Notes: generated by a model from the letters alone, not told the origin. A stretch of DNA of 64,000 bases from Shewanella litoralis (GCF_009828585.1 NZ_WSRZ01000004.1:124001-188000); one strand, 5' to 3'; counted from the stretch's first letter, positions 1 to 12,548 are shown. Program-made: numbers and translations.

Positions 1-810
1 CACGTGGCTGACACCCGTTTAACTGAAGCGTTTCTTGCTAAGAGTGAAACGATTGCCGAGTTTTACGAAACTCGTGAGTTTGGTAAAGCCATGCGCGAAA
101 TTATGGCATTAGCTGACATTGCAAACGGTTATGTCGCAGACGCCGCACCTTGGCAGTTAGTTAAGCAAGAAGACAAGCGAGAAGAAGCACATCAGGTTTG
201 CAGTAATGCATTAAACTTGTTCCGTATATTGGTGACCTACCTTAAACCTGTGTTACCAAAGCTGGCGCAAGATGTTGAAGGTTTCTTACAACTGACTCTA
301 ACGTGGGACAACCTAGCGCAAGATTTATCTGGCCATGAAATTGCGCCGTTTAAAGCCTTAATGCAACGCATTGACATGAAGAGTGTTGAAGCCATTATTG
401 AAGCGTCTAAAGAAAACCTGCAAGTGACTCAAGCGCCAGCGCCGACACAAGTGGTTGATCAATTAGCGCAAGACCCTATTAGTCCTGAAATCACCTTCGA
501 TGACTTTGCAAAAATTGATTTGCGTATTGCCCGCATCAGCAAAGCTGAGCACATCGAAAAGGCCAATAAGTTATTGCGCCTTGAGCTTGATTTAGGCGGC
601 GAGACTAAACAAGTGTTTGCAGGGATTAAATCAGCCTACGCGCCTGAAGATTTAGTCGGCAAGTTAACTGTGATGGTGGCTAACCTTGCACCGCGCACCA
701 TGAAGTTTGGTGACTCAGAAGGCATGGTATTAGCAGCCGGACCTGGCGGTAAAGACTTGTTTATTTTAGAGCCTCACGAAGGTGCACAACCGGGTATGCG
801 CGTTAAATAG
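1..810 (+). CDS. metG: Methionyl-tRNA synthetase, C-terminal part (5' end outside the window)
   Basis: This is the last 269 or so codons of a methionyl-tRNA synthetase; the catalytic core lies upstream of the window. The enzyme charges tRNA-Met with methionine in the cytoplasm. The fragment starts in the anticodon-binding helical domain (about residues 1-130 of the fragment). A proline-rich linker follows, then the Trbp111-type tRNA-binding OB fold (about residues 160-268, with [12 protein letters not shown] and the [12 protein letters not shown] block). The reading frame is open from base 1, so the gene is partial rather than truncated. Confidence 0.96.
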   Translation, partial: HVADTRLTEAFLAKSETIAEFYETREFGKAMREIMALADIANGYVADAAPWQLVKQEDKREEAHQVCSNALNLFRILVTYLKPVLPKLAQDVEGFLQLTLTWDNLAQDLSGHEIAPFKALMQRIDMKSVEAIIEASKENLQVTQAPAPTQVVDQLAQDPISPEITFDDFAKIDLRIARISKAEHIEKANKLLRLELDLGGETKQVFAGIKSAYAPEDLVGKLTVMVANLAPRTMKFGDSEGMVLAAGPGGKDLFILEPHEGAQPGMRVK

Positions 811-840
811 TATCATTGTGACCATAAAAGTATGTTTGCT

Positions 841-877
841 GTTTAGTCCTTATGATAGATATATTCGAGGACTAAAC
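841..877. repeat. Inverted repeat, 10-bp arms
   Basis: The arms GTTTAGTCCT (841-850) and AGGACTAAAC (868-877) are perfect complements around a 17-nt loop. The repeat lies between the metG stop codon and the metG terminator. Function unknown; it may be a processing or stabilising structure in the metG 3' UTR. Confidence 0.4.
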
Positions 878-887
878 CGATAAATTA

Positions 888-914
888 AAAAGACCGCTCC
901 GGCGGTCTTTTTGT
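888..914 (+). terminator. Rho-independent terminator of metG
   Basis: The GC-rich hairpin AGACCGCTCCGGCGGTCT is followed by a T-run. It lies 80 bases after the metG stop codon. The A-run on the other side means it could also serve the opposite strand, where the antiporter gene ends at 1008. Confidence 0.85.
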
Positions 915-1007
915 TAATTGGATAAAGTGATTAGCTTATGAGATTGGTTAACCCGATATATACACCTATCAGCAATTGTAGACAGATGTGACAGATCAGA
1001 CTCTGAC

Positions 1008-2957
1008 TTAAGTGGTTGCTTGAGTATCGTTTTTAGTTTCAACATCGGCTATCACTTCAGCGGTATCATCATTGTGTAGATTTGCGATATCAACATCATC
1101 TCGATGAGCAGCATTATCTTCATCCATGGCTTGTTTTAAGCGTTCTTCATACAACATAAATAACTTAATAAAGTCATTACTAAAACGCTCCCCTGCTGAT
1201 TCTTTTAACCAAAAATCATAAAGACGCTTTGATGCTTCTTTTTCTACGCGTTTATAAGTAGCTTTGCGCCTCATGGCATATTCTTCGCTGTGCCCAAGTA
1301 ACTGCAAAGACGATACACTCAGTTCGAGTGCAGAATGGTGCGTTTCAGACTCAACCACATCTGCCCCAGCCTCTTTAAGCAAGTGTCCATGCCCTCTGTC
1401 GAACGCTCTGGCGACAATTTTGAGTTTAGGATAACTGTGATGCAAATATTTCACTAACTCTACACTGCTCTCTCGGTTGTCAATCGCCACCACAAATAGT
1501 GATGCTTCTTCAATGCCCGCCGTTTTCAGCAAATCTGGCCGCGTTGCATCGCCGTAATAGGCTTTCGTATTGATCCGCCTGATGGTATCCACTTGTGATA
1601 CCTGATAATCCAGCACCACGGTTTTAATGTTATTCGAAATTAAAAAACGATTAACCACCTGGCCAAATCGGCCAATGCCGGCGATAATCACCGTCCCTTC
1701 ATCGTCAATACTATCTTGTTCGCGTAGGTTGGTTTTCACCTGAAAACGCGGGTAAATCACTTTATCAAATAAGATAAATAAGCCCGGGGTTAAAAACATC
1801 GACAAGGCGACGACTATTGATAAGGTTTGTGCTAAGTCAGTTGGGATAACATGTTGCTGCACACTGAAGCTTAATAATACAAAACCAAACTCTCCAGCTT
1901 GCGCAAGGCTTAATGCAAACAACCATCGGTCACTGCCTTTAATTCTAAATATTAAGGCTAATACAAACAGCACGAGTGCTTTTATAAGCATCACACCTAA
2001 CGTGATTAATATTATTTCGCCAAAATCAGCAAACAGCACCGCAAAATCAATCCCGGCGCCGACGGTAATAAAGAACAATCCCAACAGTAAGCCTTTAAAA
2101 GGGCCAATATTGGCTTCTAACTCGTGCTTAAACTCACTGTTTGCTAACACAACGCCCGCTAAAAATGTCCCTAAAGCCGGAGAAATCCCTACTAAACTCA
2201 TTAACGCCGCAATACCAATCACCAGCATTAATGCTGCTGCGGTTGAAATTTCGCGCGCGCCAGATTCAGCGACCATTTTAAACAGTGGTCGGCTCAGGTA
2301 ATGTCCGCCCAGCACCACCACAGCAATTGCCAGTAACAGCACTATGGCATAGGCCCAACCCGGTAATGATGCCACCAAACTAAGCTGTTCATGCTGCTCA
2401 CTCAAGTTACTCACTGCTGCCTGGGCTTTTTCGACTAATTCAGGCAGAGCCAATAACGGAATAAACGCCAGCATGGGTATAACCGCGATATCTTGAAACA
2501 ATAATACCGAAAAAGCATTTTTACCCGCATGGGTTTTATTAAGGCGCTTTTCTGACAGGGTTTGTAATACAATCGCCGTCGACGATAACGAGAAAATTAA
2601 ACCTATTGTCAGTGCAATACTGGTTTGGTATCCGGCATAGATCGCACAGGCCATAACCGCAACCACTGAGCCTGCGACTTGCAAGCCACCGAGGCCTAGC
2701 AAGCGATTACGCATCGCCCAGAGCATTTTCGGCTCAAGCTCTAAGCCGACCAAAAACAACATCATTACTACACCAAACTCTGCAAAATGTTGAATAGTAT
2801 TGGTTTCGCTGCCCACAAGCCCCACAATAGGCCCAATGACTACACCGGCAATCAAGTAGCCTAATATTGACCCCAGGCCCAATTTATTCGCTAACGGTAC
2901 GGCAATCACCGCTGCGGTAAGATAAATAAAAGCCTGTAAAAAGTATTCTGTCATCAA
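1008..2957 (-). CDS. Kef-type cation:proton antiporter (CPA2) with RCK domain
   Basis: This is an inner-membrane monovalent cation/proton antiporter of the CPA2 (KefB/KefC) family, expected to exchange K+ or Na+ for protons. Residues 1 to about 400 are a run of some 12 hydrophobic segments. A cytoplasmic RCK/TrkA-N domain follows at about 420-540, with the Rossmann motif GIGRFG. The acidic C-terminal tail of about 100 residues is predicted to be soluble. The length of 649 aa is usual for the family. The gene begins with two consecutive Met codons (2957, 2954). It lies 54 bases downstream of the Nif3-like gene on the same strand, so the two may be co-transcribed. The true substrate cannot be read from the sequence. 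Confidence 0.9.
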   Translation of the reverse strand: MMTEYFLQAFIYLTAAVIAVPLANKLGLGSILGYLIAGVVIGPIVGLVGSETNTIQHFAEFGVVMMLFLVGLELEPKMLWAMRNRLLGLGGLQVAGSVVAVMACAIYAGYQTSIALTIGLIFSLSSTAIVLQTLSEKRLNKTHAGKNAFSVLLFQDIAVIPMLAFIPLLALPELVEKAQAAVSNLSEQHEQLSLVASLPGWAYAIVLLLAIAVVVLGGHYLSRPLFKMVAESGAREISTAAALMLVIGIAALMSLVGISPALGTFLAGVVLANSEFKHELEANIGPFKGLLLGLFFITVGAGIDFAVLFADFGEIILITLGVMLIKALVLFVLALIFRIKGSDRWLFALSLAQAGEFGFVLLSFSVQQHVIPTDLAQTLSIVVALSMFLTPGLFILFDKVIYPRFQVKTNLREQDSIDDEGTVIIAGIGRFGQVVNRFLISNNIKTVVLDYQVSQVDTIRRINTKAYYGDATRPDLLKTAGIEEASLFVVAIDNRESSVELVKYLHHSYPKLKIVARAFDRGHGHLLKEAGADVVESETHHSALELSVSSLQLLGHSEEYAMRRKATYKRVEKEASKRLYDFWLKESAGERFSNDFIKLFMLYEERLKQAMDEDNAAHRDDVDIANLHNDDTAEVIADVETKNDTQATT

Positions 2958-3011
2958 CGTTCCTTATAAACTCACCGCATTCACTCACCGAGATTACTGG
3001 ATAAAACCCAA

Positions 3012-3794
3012 TTACACCGGATTAACGATATCAATAAAGTGATGAGTTATATCAAATTTACTGGCAAGGTGTTGCCCAAGAGCCTTAATGCCAAATTGTT
3101 CAGTGGCGTGATGCCCTGCTGCAAAATAATGTATCCCTTGCTCCATTGCTGCATGGTAAGTTCGCTCTGATACTTCTCCGCTAATAAATGCATCCACACC
3201 CATTTGCGCCGCTTGATCAATATAATCTTGCGCCCCGCCAGTACACCACGCAACCGTTGTTATCGGTTTACTGCTATCACCAATATGCAAAGGTTCACGT
3301 TTAAGCACGTTAGTGAGTAATTGGCAAAACTCACTTGCCATAACAGGATGATCTAGGTGACCGTGCCACAATAAATCTTGCGCTACGGGTTCATAGACTC
3401 GAGGACTTAAAATCCCCAATTGATAAGCGAGCTGAGCATTATTACCAATGCCATGATGTGCATCTAAGGGTAAATGATAACCAAACAAGTTGATGTCATG
3501 ATCCATTAAGGCTTTAATTCGGCGATATTTCATGCCGGTGATCACTTCTGGCTCATTTTTCCAAAAGAAACCATGATGCACCAAAATAGCATCAGCATTG
3601 ACGGCCACGGCTTGATCTATCAATGCCTGACAAGCCGTAACACCAGTCACTATAGTGCGAATAGTTGACTTACCTTGCACTTGTAAACCATTGGGAGCGT
3701 AATCTTTAAACGCAGAAACATTTAAAAAACGGTCTAAATAGGCGGCTAAATCTTGGCGGGTGATCGCTGAATGACCTTGTTGATGTGGAGACAT
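3012..3794 (-). CDS. Nif3-like dinuclear metal centre protein (YbgI family)
   Basis: Member of the NIF3/YbgI family, which forms toroidal hexamers with a dinuclear metal site. Annotation as GTP cyclohydrolase I type 2 is common but weakly supported. The metal-ligand motifs are visible: HHGFFW near residue 74, the LPLDAHHG block near 110, and HHATEQFGIKAL near residue 230. At 260 aa it is close to the usual length. It is upstream of the Kef-type antiporter on the same strand. The biochemical role in the cell is not settled. Confidence 0.88.
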   Translation of the reverse strand: MSPHQQGHSAITRQDLAAYLDRFLNVSAFKDYAPNGLQVQGKSTIRTIVTGVTACQALIDQAVAVNADAILVHHGFFWKNEPEVITGMKYRRIKALMDHDINLFGYHLPLDAHHGIGNNAQLAYQLGILSPRVYEPVAQDLLWHGHLDHPVMASEFCQLLTNVLKREPLHIGDSSKPITTVAWCTGGAQDYIDQAAQMGVDAFISGEVSERTYHAAMEQGIHYFAAGHHATEQFGIKALGQHLASKFDITHHFIDIVNPV

Positions 3795-4069
3795 AATATT
3801 CCTTATTAAGTGAGACGGAGTCGATTAAAAGCGGCTAACGCACAACACCTTTAATTTTCACAAAAATGCATCGCTGTAGTGTAATGCTCAATAAGTTTTA
3901 GTGTAACTCATGCTGCAACATTTCCATGATTACAGTGATAAATGCTGACATTTCCTACTTTTTGAGCATTAAACCGACAACTAAAGCCATATATTGGACT
4001 TTTGTCGTGTTAACACTTTAAAATTAGTCACAACCTTCATTTAACATGATAACAAATAGGTTATTAACT

Positions 4070-4405
4070 ATGACAACATTGACTAAAGAAGAGGTCATCA
4101 GCCAACTGCAACTCGCCCTTGAAAAACAATCAGGCAAAGCAGTATCGATTGAGCAAGCTGGTAGCTGGTATAAAATTGACGGCGGCAAATCGGTTCGTTT
4201 TAGCGAGCTTGAAAGCATGCATACACAATACTGTCCAACACAGGTTGTGGCTGAAGCTAAAACCATGGCACCAACGAAAGCCCCTGTGAAAAAACAACCG
4301 AGTAAAAAAGCAAAAACTAGCTCAGGTGGATTAACTCCAAAGCAGTTGTGGCGCTTAAAGCTTGAAAACACGGCAGGTCATCAAACATTACCGCGTGGAT
4401 TCTAA
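4070..4405 (+). CDS. Small conserved-type hypothetical protein
   Basis: I do not recognise a named domain. The 111-aa product has an N-terminal segment rich in polar and acidic residues, with short hydrophobic stretches that could form a small alpha/beta fold. A lysine/proline-rich linker follows (KAPVKKQPSKKAK), then a short aromatic and basic tail. It has no signal peptide or membrane segment, so it should be cytosolic; the basic linker would suit nucleic-acid contact. The ATG at 4070 has an AGG nine bases upstream and is preferred to the in-frame ATG at 4046. Confidence 0.6.
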   Translation: MTTLTKEEVISQLQLALEKQSGKAVSIEQAGSWYKIDGGKSVRFSELESMHTQYCPTQVVAEAKTMAPTKAPVKKQPSKKAKTSSGGLTPKQLWRLKLENTAGHQTLPRGF

Positions 4406-4443
4406 TTGTTTATGAGGTCAACGTTGCCGATAAATAACAATTA

Positions 4444-4473
4444 ACACAAAAGGAGCCGTGGCTCCTTTTGTGT
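4444..4473. terminator. Bidirectional terminator between convergent genes
   Basis: A near-perfect palindrome (CACAAAAGGAGCC / GGCTCCTTTTGTG) with A-run and T-run flanks. It sits between the plus-strand gene ending at 4405 and the minus-strand gene ending at 4523, so it can stop both. Confidence 0.85.
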
Positions 4474-4522
4474 TATTTAGATAAAAACCTAGGCTATCAA
4501 GTGTTTACGGTCTATATTTTTA

Positions 4523-5011
4523 CTACATCGCTAAATCCACACGAACATAGCCGGTTAAATAAACTACCCTCACCTCATCACCGGCATTAAAGCTCATGCC
4601 AGGGTCGAGATCTTGAATCACCATTACCTGGCTGCCATCTTCTTGGGTGATCATTAATTCTACCAGTTTATTTTCAAGATAATAGGCCGATTGTCCATGT
4701 TGACTGCCTAAACCGCCACCAATTAATGCACCCAGAACTGTCGCAACATCCTGGCCAGAACCGCCACCAAATTGATGACCAATCACACCACCGATTAAGG
4801 CACCGCCAAAGGTTTTCCAACCACTGTGGCTGTCTTCTACCAATTGTTTTTCACTCACATGCCTAACACTTTCAATCGTGCCATAAAGGACTTTTTCAAC
4901 AGGCACGGCTTGATTACGCTCGTAGGCGGCTTGTGCCAGGCTATTAAATAAGCAAAATGTCAGCAAAACTGCAAAAATGCTCTTTCCTGTGACGGTTATG
5001 ATTTTAAACAT
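4523..5011 (-). CDS. Glycine-zipper 2TM domain envelope protein (SlyB-like)
   Basis: Envelope protein of the glycine-zipper 2TM / SlyB-Pcp superfamily. Residues 1-28 form a typical signal peptide ending in SLAQA, with no lipobox cysteine, so it is secreted but not a lipoprotein. The glycine-rich zipper lies at about residues 68-107, in two GxxxG-rich blocks (GGALIGGVIG and GALIGGGLG). The C-terminal region (about 108-162) has the beta pattern typical of the family. These proteins are linked to outer-membrane integrity; the precise role here is unknown. Confidence 0.8.
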   Translation of the reverse strand: MFKIITVTGKSIFAVLLTFCLFNSLAQAAYERNQAVPVEKVLYGTIESVRHVSEKQLVEDSHSGWKTFGGALIGGVIGHQFGGGSGQDVATVLGALIGGGLGSQHGQSAYYLENKLVELMITQEDGSQVMVIQDLDPGMSFNAGDEVRVVYLTGYVRVDLAM

Positions 5012-5063
5012 CGCTATTTTCCGCTAAGTTAACGATAAGGTATGCCAATTAATATACTCAATT

Positions 5064-5771
5064 GTGAACTCACTGTCTTATTTAAATCACTCTATCGGCT
5101 TTCCACCGCCAGAGCACGCACTCAACGATCCTAATGGTTTATTGGCCATAGGCGGTGACTTGCAACCGGAGCGTTTACAGCAAGCTTATTACCAAGGTAT
5201 TTTTCCATGGTTTAACGCGCAAGACCCAATTCTATGGTGGTCTCCTGATCCCCGCGCCGTATTTATACCGACTCATCCTTTTGGCAGTAAAAGTCTGCTT
5301 AAGTTCCTGAAAAAATCGAGTTGGCGCTACACAATCAATCATGCTTTTTTAGATGTGTTAGCCGGCTGCGCGGCACCGAGAAATGCGCAAGATGGCACCT
5401 GGATATCAGCCGAAATCCAAATGGCCTATTATGAATTACACCTGCAAGGTAAAGCACATTCCATTGAAGTATGGGACGGCGAACATCTTGTGGGCGGTTT
5501 GTATGGCATTCCGGTTGGCGGTGTTTTTTGCGGTGAATCAATGTTCCATCGGCAAACTAATGCATCAAAAGCTGCTTTTGCTATACTCAATCAACATGTT
5601 GTTAAACATGGTTTTCGCCTAATTGACGCTCAAGTGATGAACCCACATTTACTGAGCCTGGGTGCAAAAGCGTTGCCTCGATGCGACTTTTTGACCTTAT
5701 TACGCCAATATCGAGATCAATCAATATCAACGTCGATTTGGGCCCCACAAGAGGTGTTAATTGAATTCTAA
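5064..5771 (+). CDS. aat: Leucyl/phenylalanyl-tRNA--protein transferase
   Basis: Aat transfers Leu or Phe from aminoacyl-tRNA to proteins with N-terminal Arg or Lys, creating N-degrons that ClpS delivers to ClpAP. At 235 aa it matches the family length. The diagnostic blocks are present: [11 protein letters not shown] near residue 24, YYQGIFPWF near 43, [10 protein letters not shown] near 57 and FCGESMF near 155. The start is a GTG at 5064. The 3' end overlaps bpt by 11 bases, implying co-translation. clpA and clpS, encoding the downstream machinery, lie just beyond infA. Confidence 0.96.
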   Translation: MNSLSYLNHSIGFPPPEHALNDPNGLLAIGGDLQPERLQQAYYQGIFPWFNAQDPILWWSPDPRAVFIPTHPFGSKSLLKFLKKSSWRYTINHAFLDVLAGCAAPRNAQDGTWISAEIQMAYYELHLQGKAHSIEVWDGEHLVGGLYGIPVGGVFCGESMFHRQTNASKAAFAILNQHVVKHGFRLIDAQVMNPHLLSLGAKALPRCDFLTLLRQYRDQSISTSIWAPQEVLIEF

Positions 5772-6480
5772 ATCTGTCAGTGTCGGCATCAGTCATCCCT
5801 TTGATTGTAATTATATTGAAGGCAATAAAGAACAATTACTGGTTATACAAGAACCCCATATTGACGGCGCATTGTTTGAACAATTGCTGGGTATGGGCTT
5901 TCGTCGCAACGGTAATTCAATCTATAAGCCCCGCTGTCCGAGTTGTAATGCTTGCCAATCGATACGTTTAAACGTACACGACTTTGTACTGTCAAAACGC
6001 CAGAAAAGAACCTTAAAAAATAATCAGGATTTGCACTGGAAAGTCAATTACCAAACACGTCCTGAACATTTTGAGCTTTATCAACGCTATATTAACGAAC
6101 GTCATAACGATGGACCAATGTATCCGGCCTCTCAAAGCCAGTATGATGATTTTTTATTGTCTGATTGGTTACCGCCAATGTTTATTGAAGTGTTTGATAA
6201 AGACCAACTGATTGGAGTTGCTGTCACCGATAATTTGACGCACAGTTTCTCTGCCATATACAGCTACTTTGATCCTGACTATGCCGATAGATCATTAGGT
6301 TCTTTAATGATCTTAATTCAATGTCAATTAGCAAAGGCTATGGGTAAACGCTTTTTGTATTTGGGCTATCAAATTGATCAAAATCGGAAAATGCGTTACA
6401 AGCGTCAATATCGACCTTATCAAATCTTAACACCGCAAGGTTGGCAAATTGGCGAACAACTTGACCCTCTTTCTTATTAA
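5761..6480 (+). CDS. bpt: Aspartate/glutamate leucyltransferase (bacterial Ate1-like)
   Basis: Bpt transfers Leu from Leu-tRNA to proteins carrying N-terminal Asp or Glu, the second branch of the bacterial N-degron pathway. The N-terminal ATE domain carries the cysteine motif [11 protein letters not shown] near residue 59. The C-terminal GNAT-like half includes [15 protein letters not shown] near residue 200. The length of 239 aa is normal. The start must be non-ATG; TTG at 5761 is the best in-frame choice and lies inside the aat 3' end, which fits translational coupling. Confidence 0.94.
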   Translation: MNSKSVSVGISHPFDCNYIEGNKEQLLVIQEPHIDGALFEQLLGMGFRRNGNSIYKPRCPSCNACQSIRLNVHDFVLSKRQKRTLKNNQDLHWKVNYQTRPEHFELYQRYINERHNDGPMYPASQSQYDDFLLSDWLPPMFIEVFDKDQLIGVAVTDNLTHSFSAIYSYFDPDYADRSLGSLMILIQCQLAKAMGKRFLYLGYQIDQNRKMRYKRQYRPYQILTPQGWQIGEQLDPLSY

Positions 6481-6543
6481 CGCCCTTTACAGTTAGGCGA
6501 TTTTGGGGCATGATACGCCCGATTTTTCATATTTGAAGGCTAA

Positions 6544-6777
<234 letters not shown>

Positions 6778-6796
6778 TCGCTAGCCTCAACATTGT

Positions 6797-6823
6797 AAAA
6801 GCCGACTGTAAGTCGGTTTTTTT
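6797..6823 (+). terminator. Terminator of infA
   Basis: Hairpin CCGACT-GTA-AGTCGG followed by a seven-T run, 20 bases after the infA stop codon. Confidence 0.85.
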
Positions 6824-6846
6824 GTTGTTGAGTCTAATGATATGCT

Positions 6847-6950
6847 ACCAATCGTATTCATTATCTGGTCAGGCAGCAAAGATTCAACCGGATCTCATGC
6901 CACGTAAACAGTTTACGCTCTATACGGATTACATAATGAATGTGATGGGT
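6847..6950. repeat. Candidate MITE-like element with 18-bp imperfect terminal inverted repeats
   Basis: The ends ACCAATCGTATTCATTAT (6847-6864) and ATAATGAATGTGATGGGT (6933-6950) are inverted repeats matching at 15 of 18 positions. The 68-base interior has no ORF but holds a perfect 7-bp-arm inverted repeat, CGTAAACAGTTTACG, at 6903-6917. It lies between two terminators in the infA/clpA convergent gap. This looks like a small non-autonomous repeat; copy number elsewhere is unknown to me. Confidence 0.45.
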
Positions 6951-6993
6951 GTCATTAACGTCGATACATCTCGCGAACAAAAAGCTCGCAGAT

Positions 6994-7024
6994 AAAAAAA
7001 GATGACCACTTGGTCATCTTTTTA
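6994..7024 (-). terminator. Terminator of clpA (may act on both strands)
   Basis: Hairpin GATGACCA-CT-TGGTCATC at 7001-7018, flanked by an A-run on the left and a T-run on the right. It lies 29 bases beyond the clpA stop codon. Confidence 0.82.
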
Positions 7025-7052
7025 TTGTCATTTTACCGAGTAATCCGGCTGT

Positions 7053-9311
7053 TTAAGACACTTTCTCAGTGGCCTCACAGTCAATATTAATCTCACCATC
7101 TTTGACATCAATGTGCGCAATACCGCCACGCTCAAGAACACCGAATAAGATTTCGTCCGCTAATGGACGCTTAATTAATTCAGTGACCACCCGCGACATA
7201 GGACGTGCACCCATTGACTTGTCGTAGCCTTTCTCGGCTAACAAGGTACGTGCTTCGTCACTCACCTCTAAGGTGACTCGTTTATCATCTAACTGCGCTT
7301 GAAGCTCTACTAAGAACTTATCAACCACTTTAGCGATGACCGTCATGTCTAGGTGATTAAACCAGACAATTGAATCTAAACGGTTACGGAACTCCGGTGA
7401 AAACACTTTATTGATTTCTGCTAACGCATCTTGAGTATGGTCTTGCTGCTGGAAACCAATCGACTTTCGAATCGTCTCCTGCACACCGGCATTGGTGGTC
7501 ATCACCAAAGTGACGTTTCTAAAGTCAGCTTTGCGGCCATTATTGTCGGTTAATGTACCGTGATCCATCACTTGTAAAAGTAAGTTGAACACATCTGGAT
7601 GCGCCTTCTCGATTTCATCAAGTAGAACCACACAGTGTGGATTTTTAATCACCGCATCGGTTAACAAGCCGCCTTGGTCATAACCCACATACCCTGGAGG
7701 CGCGCCAATGAGGCGTGACACAGTGTGACGTTCCATATACTCAGACATGTCAAAACGAATAAGCTTCAAATTCAAACACGATGCAAGCTGGCTGGTGACT
7801 TCTGTTTTACCCACACCAGTCGGTCCGGCAAACATAAAGCTACCCACAGGTTTTTTCTCGGAGCCTAAACCACTGCGAGATAAACGGATGGCAGCGCTAA
7901 GGCTCTCAATCGCTTTATCCTGACCAAACACCACCATCTTAAGGTTACGTTCAAGGTTACGTAACATATCCTTGTCAGTCGACGATACCGACTTCTCAGG
8001 AATGCGCGCCAATTTAGCAATAATCGCTTCAATTTCAGCCTGACCGATGGTCTTTTTGCGTTTACTTTGCGGCATCATCACCATGCGAGCACCCGCCTCA
8101 TCGATCACGTCAATGGCTTTGTCAGGTAAGTGACGGTCATTAATGTGCTTCGCCGACAAACTAGCAGCGCTACTGATGGCAGCCTGGGTATAACGCACCC
8201 CGTGATATTCTTCGTATTTTGACTTAAGTCCCATCAAAATTTTGGTGGTTTCAGCCACTGACGGCTCATTAATATCAATTTTTTGGAATCGACGCGCTAA
8301 CGCACGGTCTTTCTCAAAAATGCTTTGATACTCCTGGAACGTCGTTGAGCCCATGCAACGTAACTTGCCACTCGATAATAAGGGCTTTAATAAGTTAGAG
8401 GCGTCCATAACACCACCAGACGCAGCACCTGCACCAATGATGGTGTGGATTTCATCAATAAATAAAATGGCATGCTCGTCTGCTGACAATTCTTTTAATA
8501 AGCTTTTAAAGCGCTTTTCAAAGTCGCCACGGTATTTTGTTCCGGCCAATAATGACCCTAAGTCCAATGAGTACACGGTAGCATTGGCCATTACTTCTGG
8601 TACTTGCTCTGTGACGATACGATACGCTAAGCCTTCGGCAATCGCGGTTTTACCCACGCCCGCTTCACCGACCAATAAAGGATTATTTTTACGGCGACGA
8701 CACAATGTTTGAATAGCGCGTTCAATTTCAGCATCACGACCAATTAATGGATCGATGCTACCGTCTTTAGCAAGCTGATTAAGATTAGAAGCAAATTGCG
8801 CTAGCATACTGCGTTCTTCGCTATTGTCAGATTGATCTTCAATGCGCTCTTGATCCGACGATTCGCCAGATTCTTCGTCTTTGCTCATGCCGTGGGAGAT
8901 AAAATTAACCACATCTAAGCGAGTAATTTCACTACGACGTAATAAATATACCGCTTGCGACTCTTGCTCACTAAAAATAGCCACCAGCACGTTTGCACCA
9001 GTCACTTCATTGCGACCAGAAGATTGCACATGAAACACTGCCCGTTGAAGTACTCGCTGAAACCCTAATGTTGGCTGGGTTTCACGCTCTTCAGTTGACT
9101 CGGCAATGATAGGAGTGGTTTGTTGAATGAAATTAGCCACTTCGTCACGCAGACGATTAACATCCGCACCGCAGGCAATTAACGCCTCATACGCAGCTGG
9201 ATTGTCAATAAGTGCTAATAATAAATGTTCTACCGTCATGTATTCATGACGTGAATCTCTAGCTTGCTGAAACGCTAGGTTCAAGGTGACTTCCAGATCT
9301 TTGTTCAGCAT
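7053..9311 (-). CDS. clpA: ATP-dependent Clp protease ATP-binding subunit ClpA
   Basis: ClpA is the hexameric unfoldase that feeds substrates into ClpP. Residues 1-150 are the double Clp_N repeat, which binds ClpS. AAA-1 carries Walker A GEAGVGKTA near residue 215 and Walker B ILFIDEIH near 285. AAA-2 carries GPTGVGKTE near residue 500 and VVLLDEIEKAHPD near 565. An IGF loop (SIGFQQQ) for docking on ClpP is present. I place the start at ATG 9311, which has an AGGGGG Shine-Dalgarno sequence at ideal spacing; a GTG at 9317 is an alternative. It is 43 bases downstream of clpS. Confidence 0.97.
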   Translation of the reverse strand: MLNKDLEVTLNLAFQQARDSRHEYMTVEHLLLALIDNPAAYEALIACGADVNRLRDEVANFIQQTTPIIAESTEERETQPTLGFQRVLQRAVFHVQSSGRNEVTGANVLVAIFSEQESQAVYLLRRSEITRLDVVNFISHGMSKDEESGESSDQERIEDQSDNSEERSMLAQFASNLNQLAKDGSIDPLIGRDAEIERAIQTLCRRRKNNPLLVGEAGVGKTAIAEGLAYRIVTEQVPEVMANATVYSLDLGSLLAGTKYRGDFEKRFKSLLKELSADEHAILFIDEIHTIIGAGAASGGVMDASNLLKPLLSSGKLRCMGSTTFQEYQSIFEKDRALARRFQKIDINEPSVAETTKILMGLKSKYEEYHGVRYTQAAISSAASLSAKHINDRHLPDKAIDVIDEAGARMVMMPQSKRKKTIGQAEIEAIIAKLARIPEKSVSSTDKDMLRNLERNLKMVVFGQDKAIESLSAAIRLSRSGLGSEKKPVGSFMFAGPTGVGKTEVTSQLASCLNLKLIRFDMSEYMERHTVSRLIGAPPGYVGYDQGGLLTDAVIKNPHCVVLLDEIEKAHPDVFNLLLQVMDHGTLTDNNGRKADFRNVTLVMTTNAGVQETIRKSIGFQQQDHTQDALAEINKVFSPEFRNRLDSIVWFNHLDMTVIAKVVDKFLVELQAQLDDKRVTLEVSDEARTLLAEKGYDKSMGARPMSRVVTELIKRPLADEILFGVLERGGIAHIDVKDGEINIDCEATEKVS

Positions 9312-9354
9312 AAGCACCCCCTAAATTTAACCACAGACTGTAAGAAAACGATTT

Positions 9355-9663
9355 TTATGCTTTCTCTAATGTACACAGTAACGGATGTTGGTTTTCTCTT
9401 GCAAACTGATTTACTTGAAAAACTTTAGTTTCGGCAATCCCAAATGGGAAAACCCCACACAATCCTTTGCCCTGGTGATGTATCGCTAACATGATATCAA
9501 CAGCTTGCTGCTCATTTTTCTCAAAGAAGCGTTGTAATACTTCAACCACAAAATCCATCGGGGTGTAATCGTCATTGTTTAGCACCACTTTATACATATG
9601 GGGTGGTTGTAGCTCAGATTCAACCTTTTCTTCGGTATGTTCTACACTGCCTAATTTAGCCAT
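9355..9663 (-). CDS. clpS: ClpS adaptor for N-degron recognition
   Basis: ClpS binds N-terminal Leu, Phe, Tyr or Trp residues and hands the substrate to ClpA. The 102-aa protein has a flexible N-terminal extension of about 20 residues. The conserved binding pocket follows: [10 protein letters not shown] near residue 30 and [11 protein letters not shown] near residue 62. It precedes clpA on the same strand and is divergent from cspD, as in many gammaproteobacteria. Together with Aat and Bpt in this window, it completes the pathway apart from ClpP. Confidence 0.97.
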   Translation of the reverse strand: MAKLGSVEHTEEKVESELQPPHMYKVVLNNDDYTPMDFVVEVLQRFFEKNEQQAVDIMLAIHHQGKGLCGVFPFGIAETKVFQVNQFARENQHPLLCTLEKA

Positions 9664-9859
9664 TGTTTAATACTAGCCTCTCGTTTGGTTCCCGACCACT
9701 TGATATTATTAAATTAATTAAATGTTGTGTTTTTGTTAATTTCCACTTGACATCTTTTCGTACAAATTTCATTCTGTTCGGTAGGCGGCGAATACTAGAC
9801 CGCTGGATAATAAGTTTTACTATCTTACTGGTAAGTAGACAACAGAAGGAAGTGGAAGT

Positions 9860-10066
9860 ATGGCAAACGGAACTGTAAAGTGGTTCAACAACGCCAAAGG
9901 ATTCGGGTTTATTTGCCCAGATCAGGGTGGCGAGGATGTATTTGCGCACTATTCAACTATCGAAATGGAAGGTTATCGTACCTTAAAAGCAGGTCAACCT
10001 GTGTGCTTCGAAGTTGAAGAAGGTCCTAAAGGAATGCATGCTTCAGCCATCTCTCCTACAAAATAG
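9860..10066 (+). CDS. cspD: Cold shock-like protein CspD
   Basis: A single cold-shock domain of 68 aa that binds single-stranded nucleic acid. The RNP1 (KGFGFICP) and RNP2 (VFAHYS) motifs are intact. Its position divergent from clpS-clpA is the usual one for CspD, the stationary-phase member that inhibits replication in E. coli. AGAAGGAAG upstream supplies a good ribosome binding site. Confidence 0.93.
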   Translation: MANGTVKWFNNAKGFGFICPDQGGEDVFAHYSTIEMEGYRTLKAGQPVCFEVEEGPKGMHASAISPTK

Positions 10067-10086
10067 TAGGTAGAGACTATAAAACA

Positions 10087-10117
10087 AAAAGACAGGGATT
10101 TTAATCCCTGTCTTTTT
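10087..10117 (+). terminator. Terminator of cspD
   Basis: Hairpin AAAGACAGGGAT-TTTA-ATCCCTGTCTTT with a T-run, 20 bases after the cspD stop codon. Confidence 0.88.
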
Positions 10118-10196
10118 TATTGTCTCAAATAACCTGATAAACATTCTTTATAAGGTTATTTAATGAGCCACTGCGTGTGCAATGACTCACTACACA

Positions 10197-12548
<2,352 letters not shown>

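Noticed and set aside
9656..9949. 97-codon open frame on the minus strand upstream of clpS
   Set aside because: It runs through the divergent clpS/cspD promoter region and the cspD coding start; composition is not protein-like and clpS has its own clear start.
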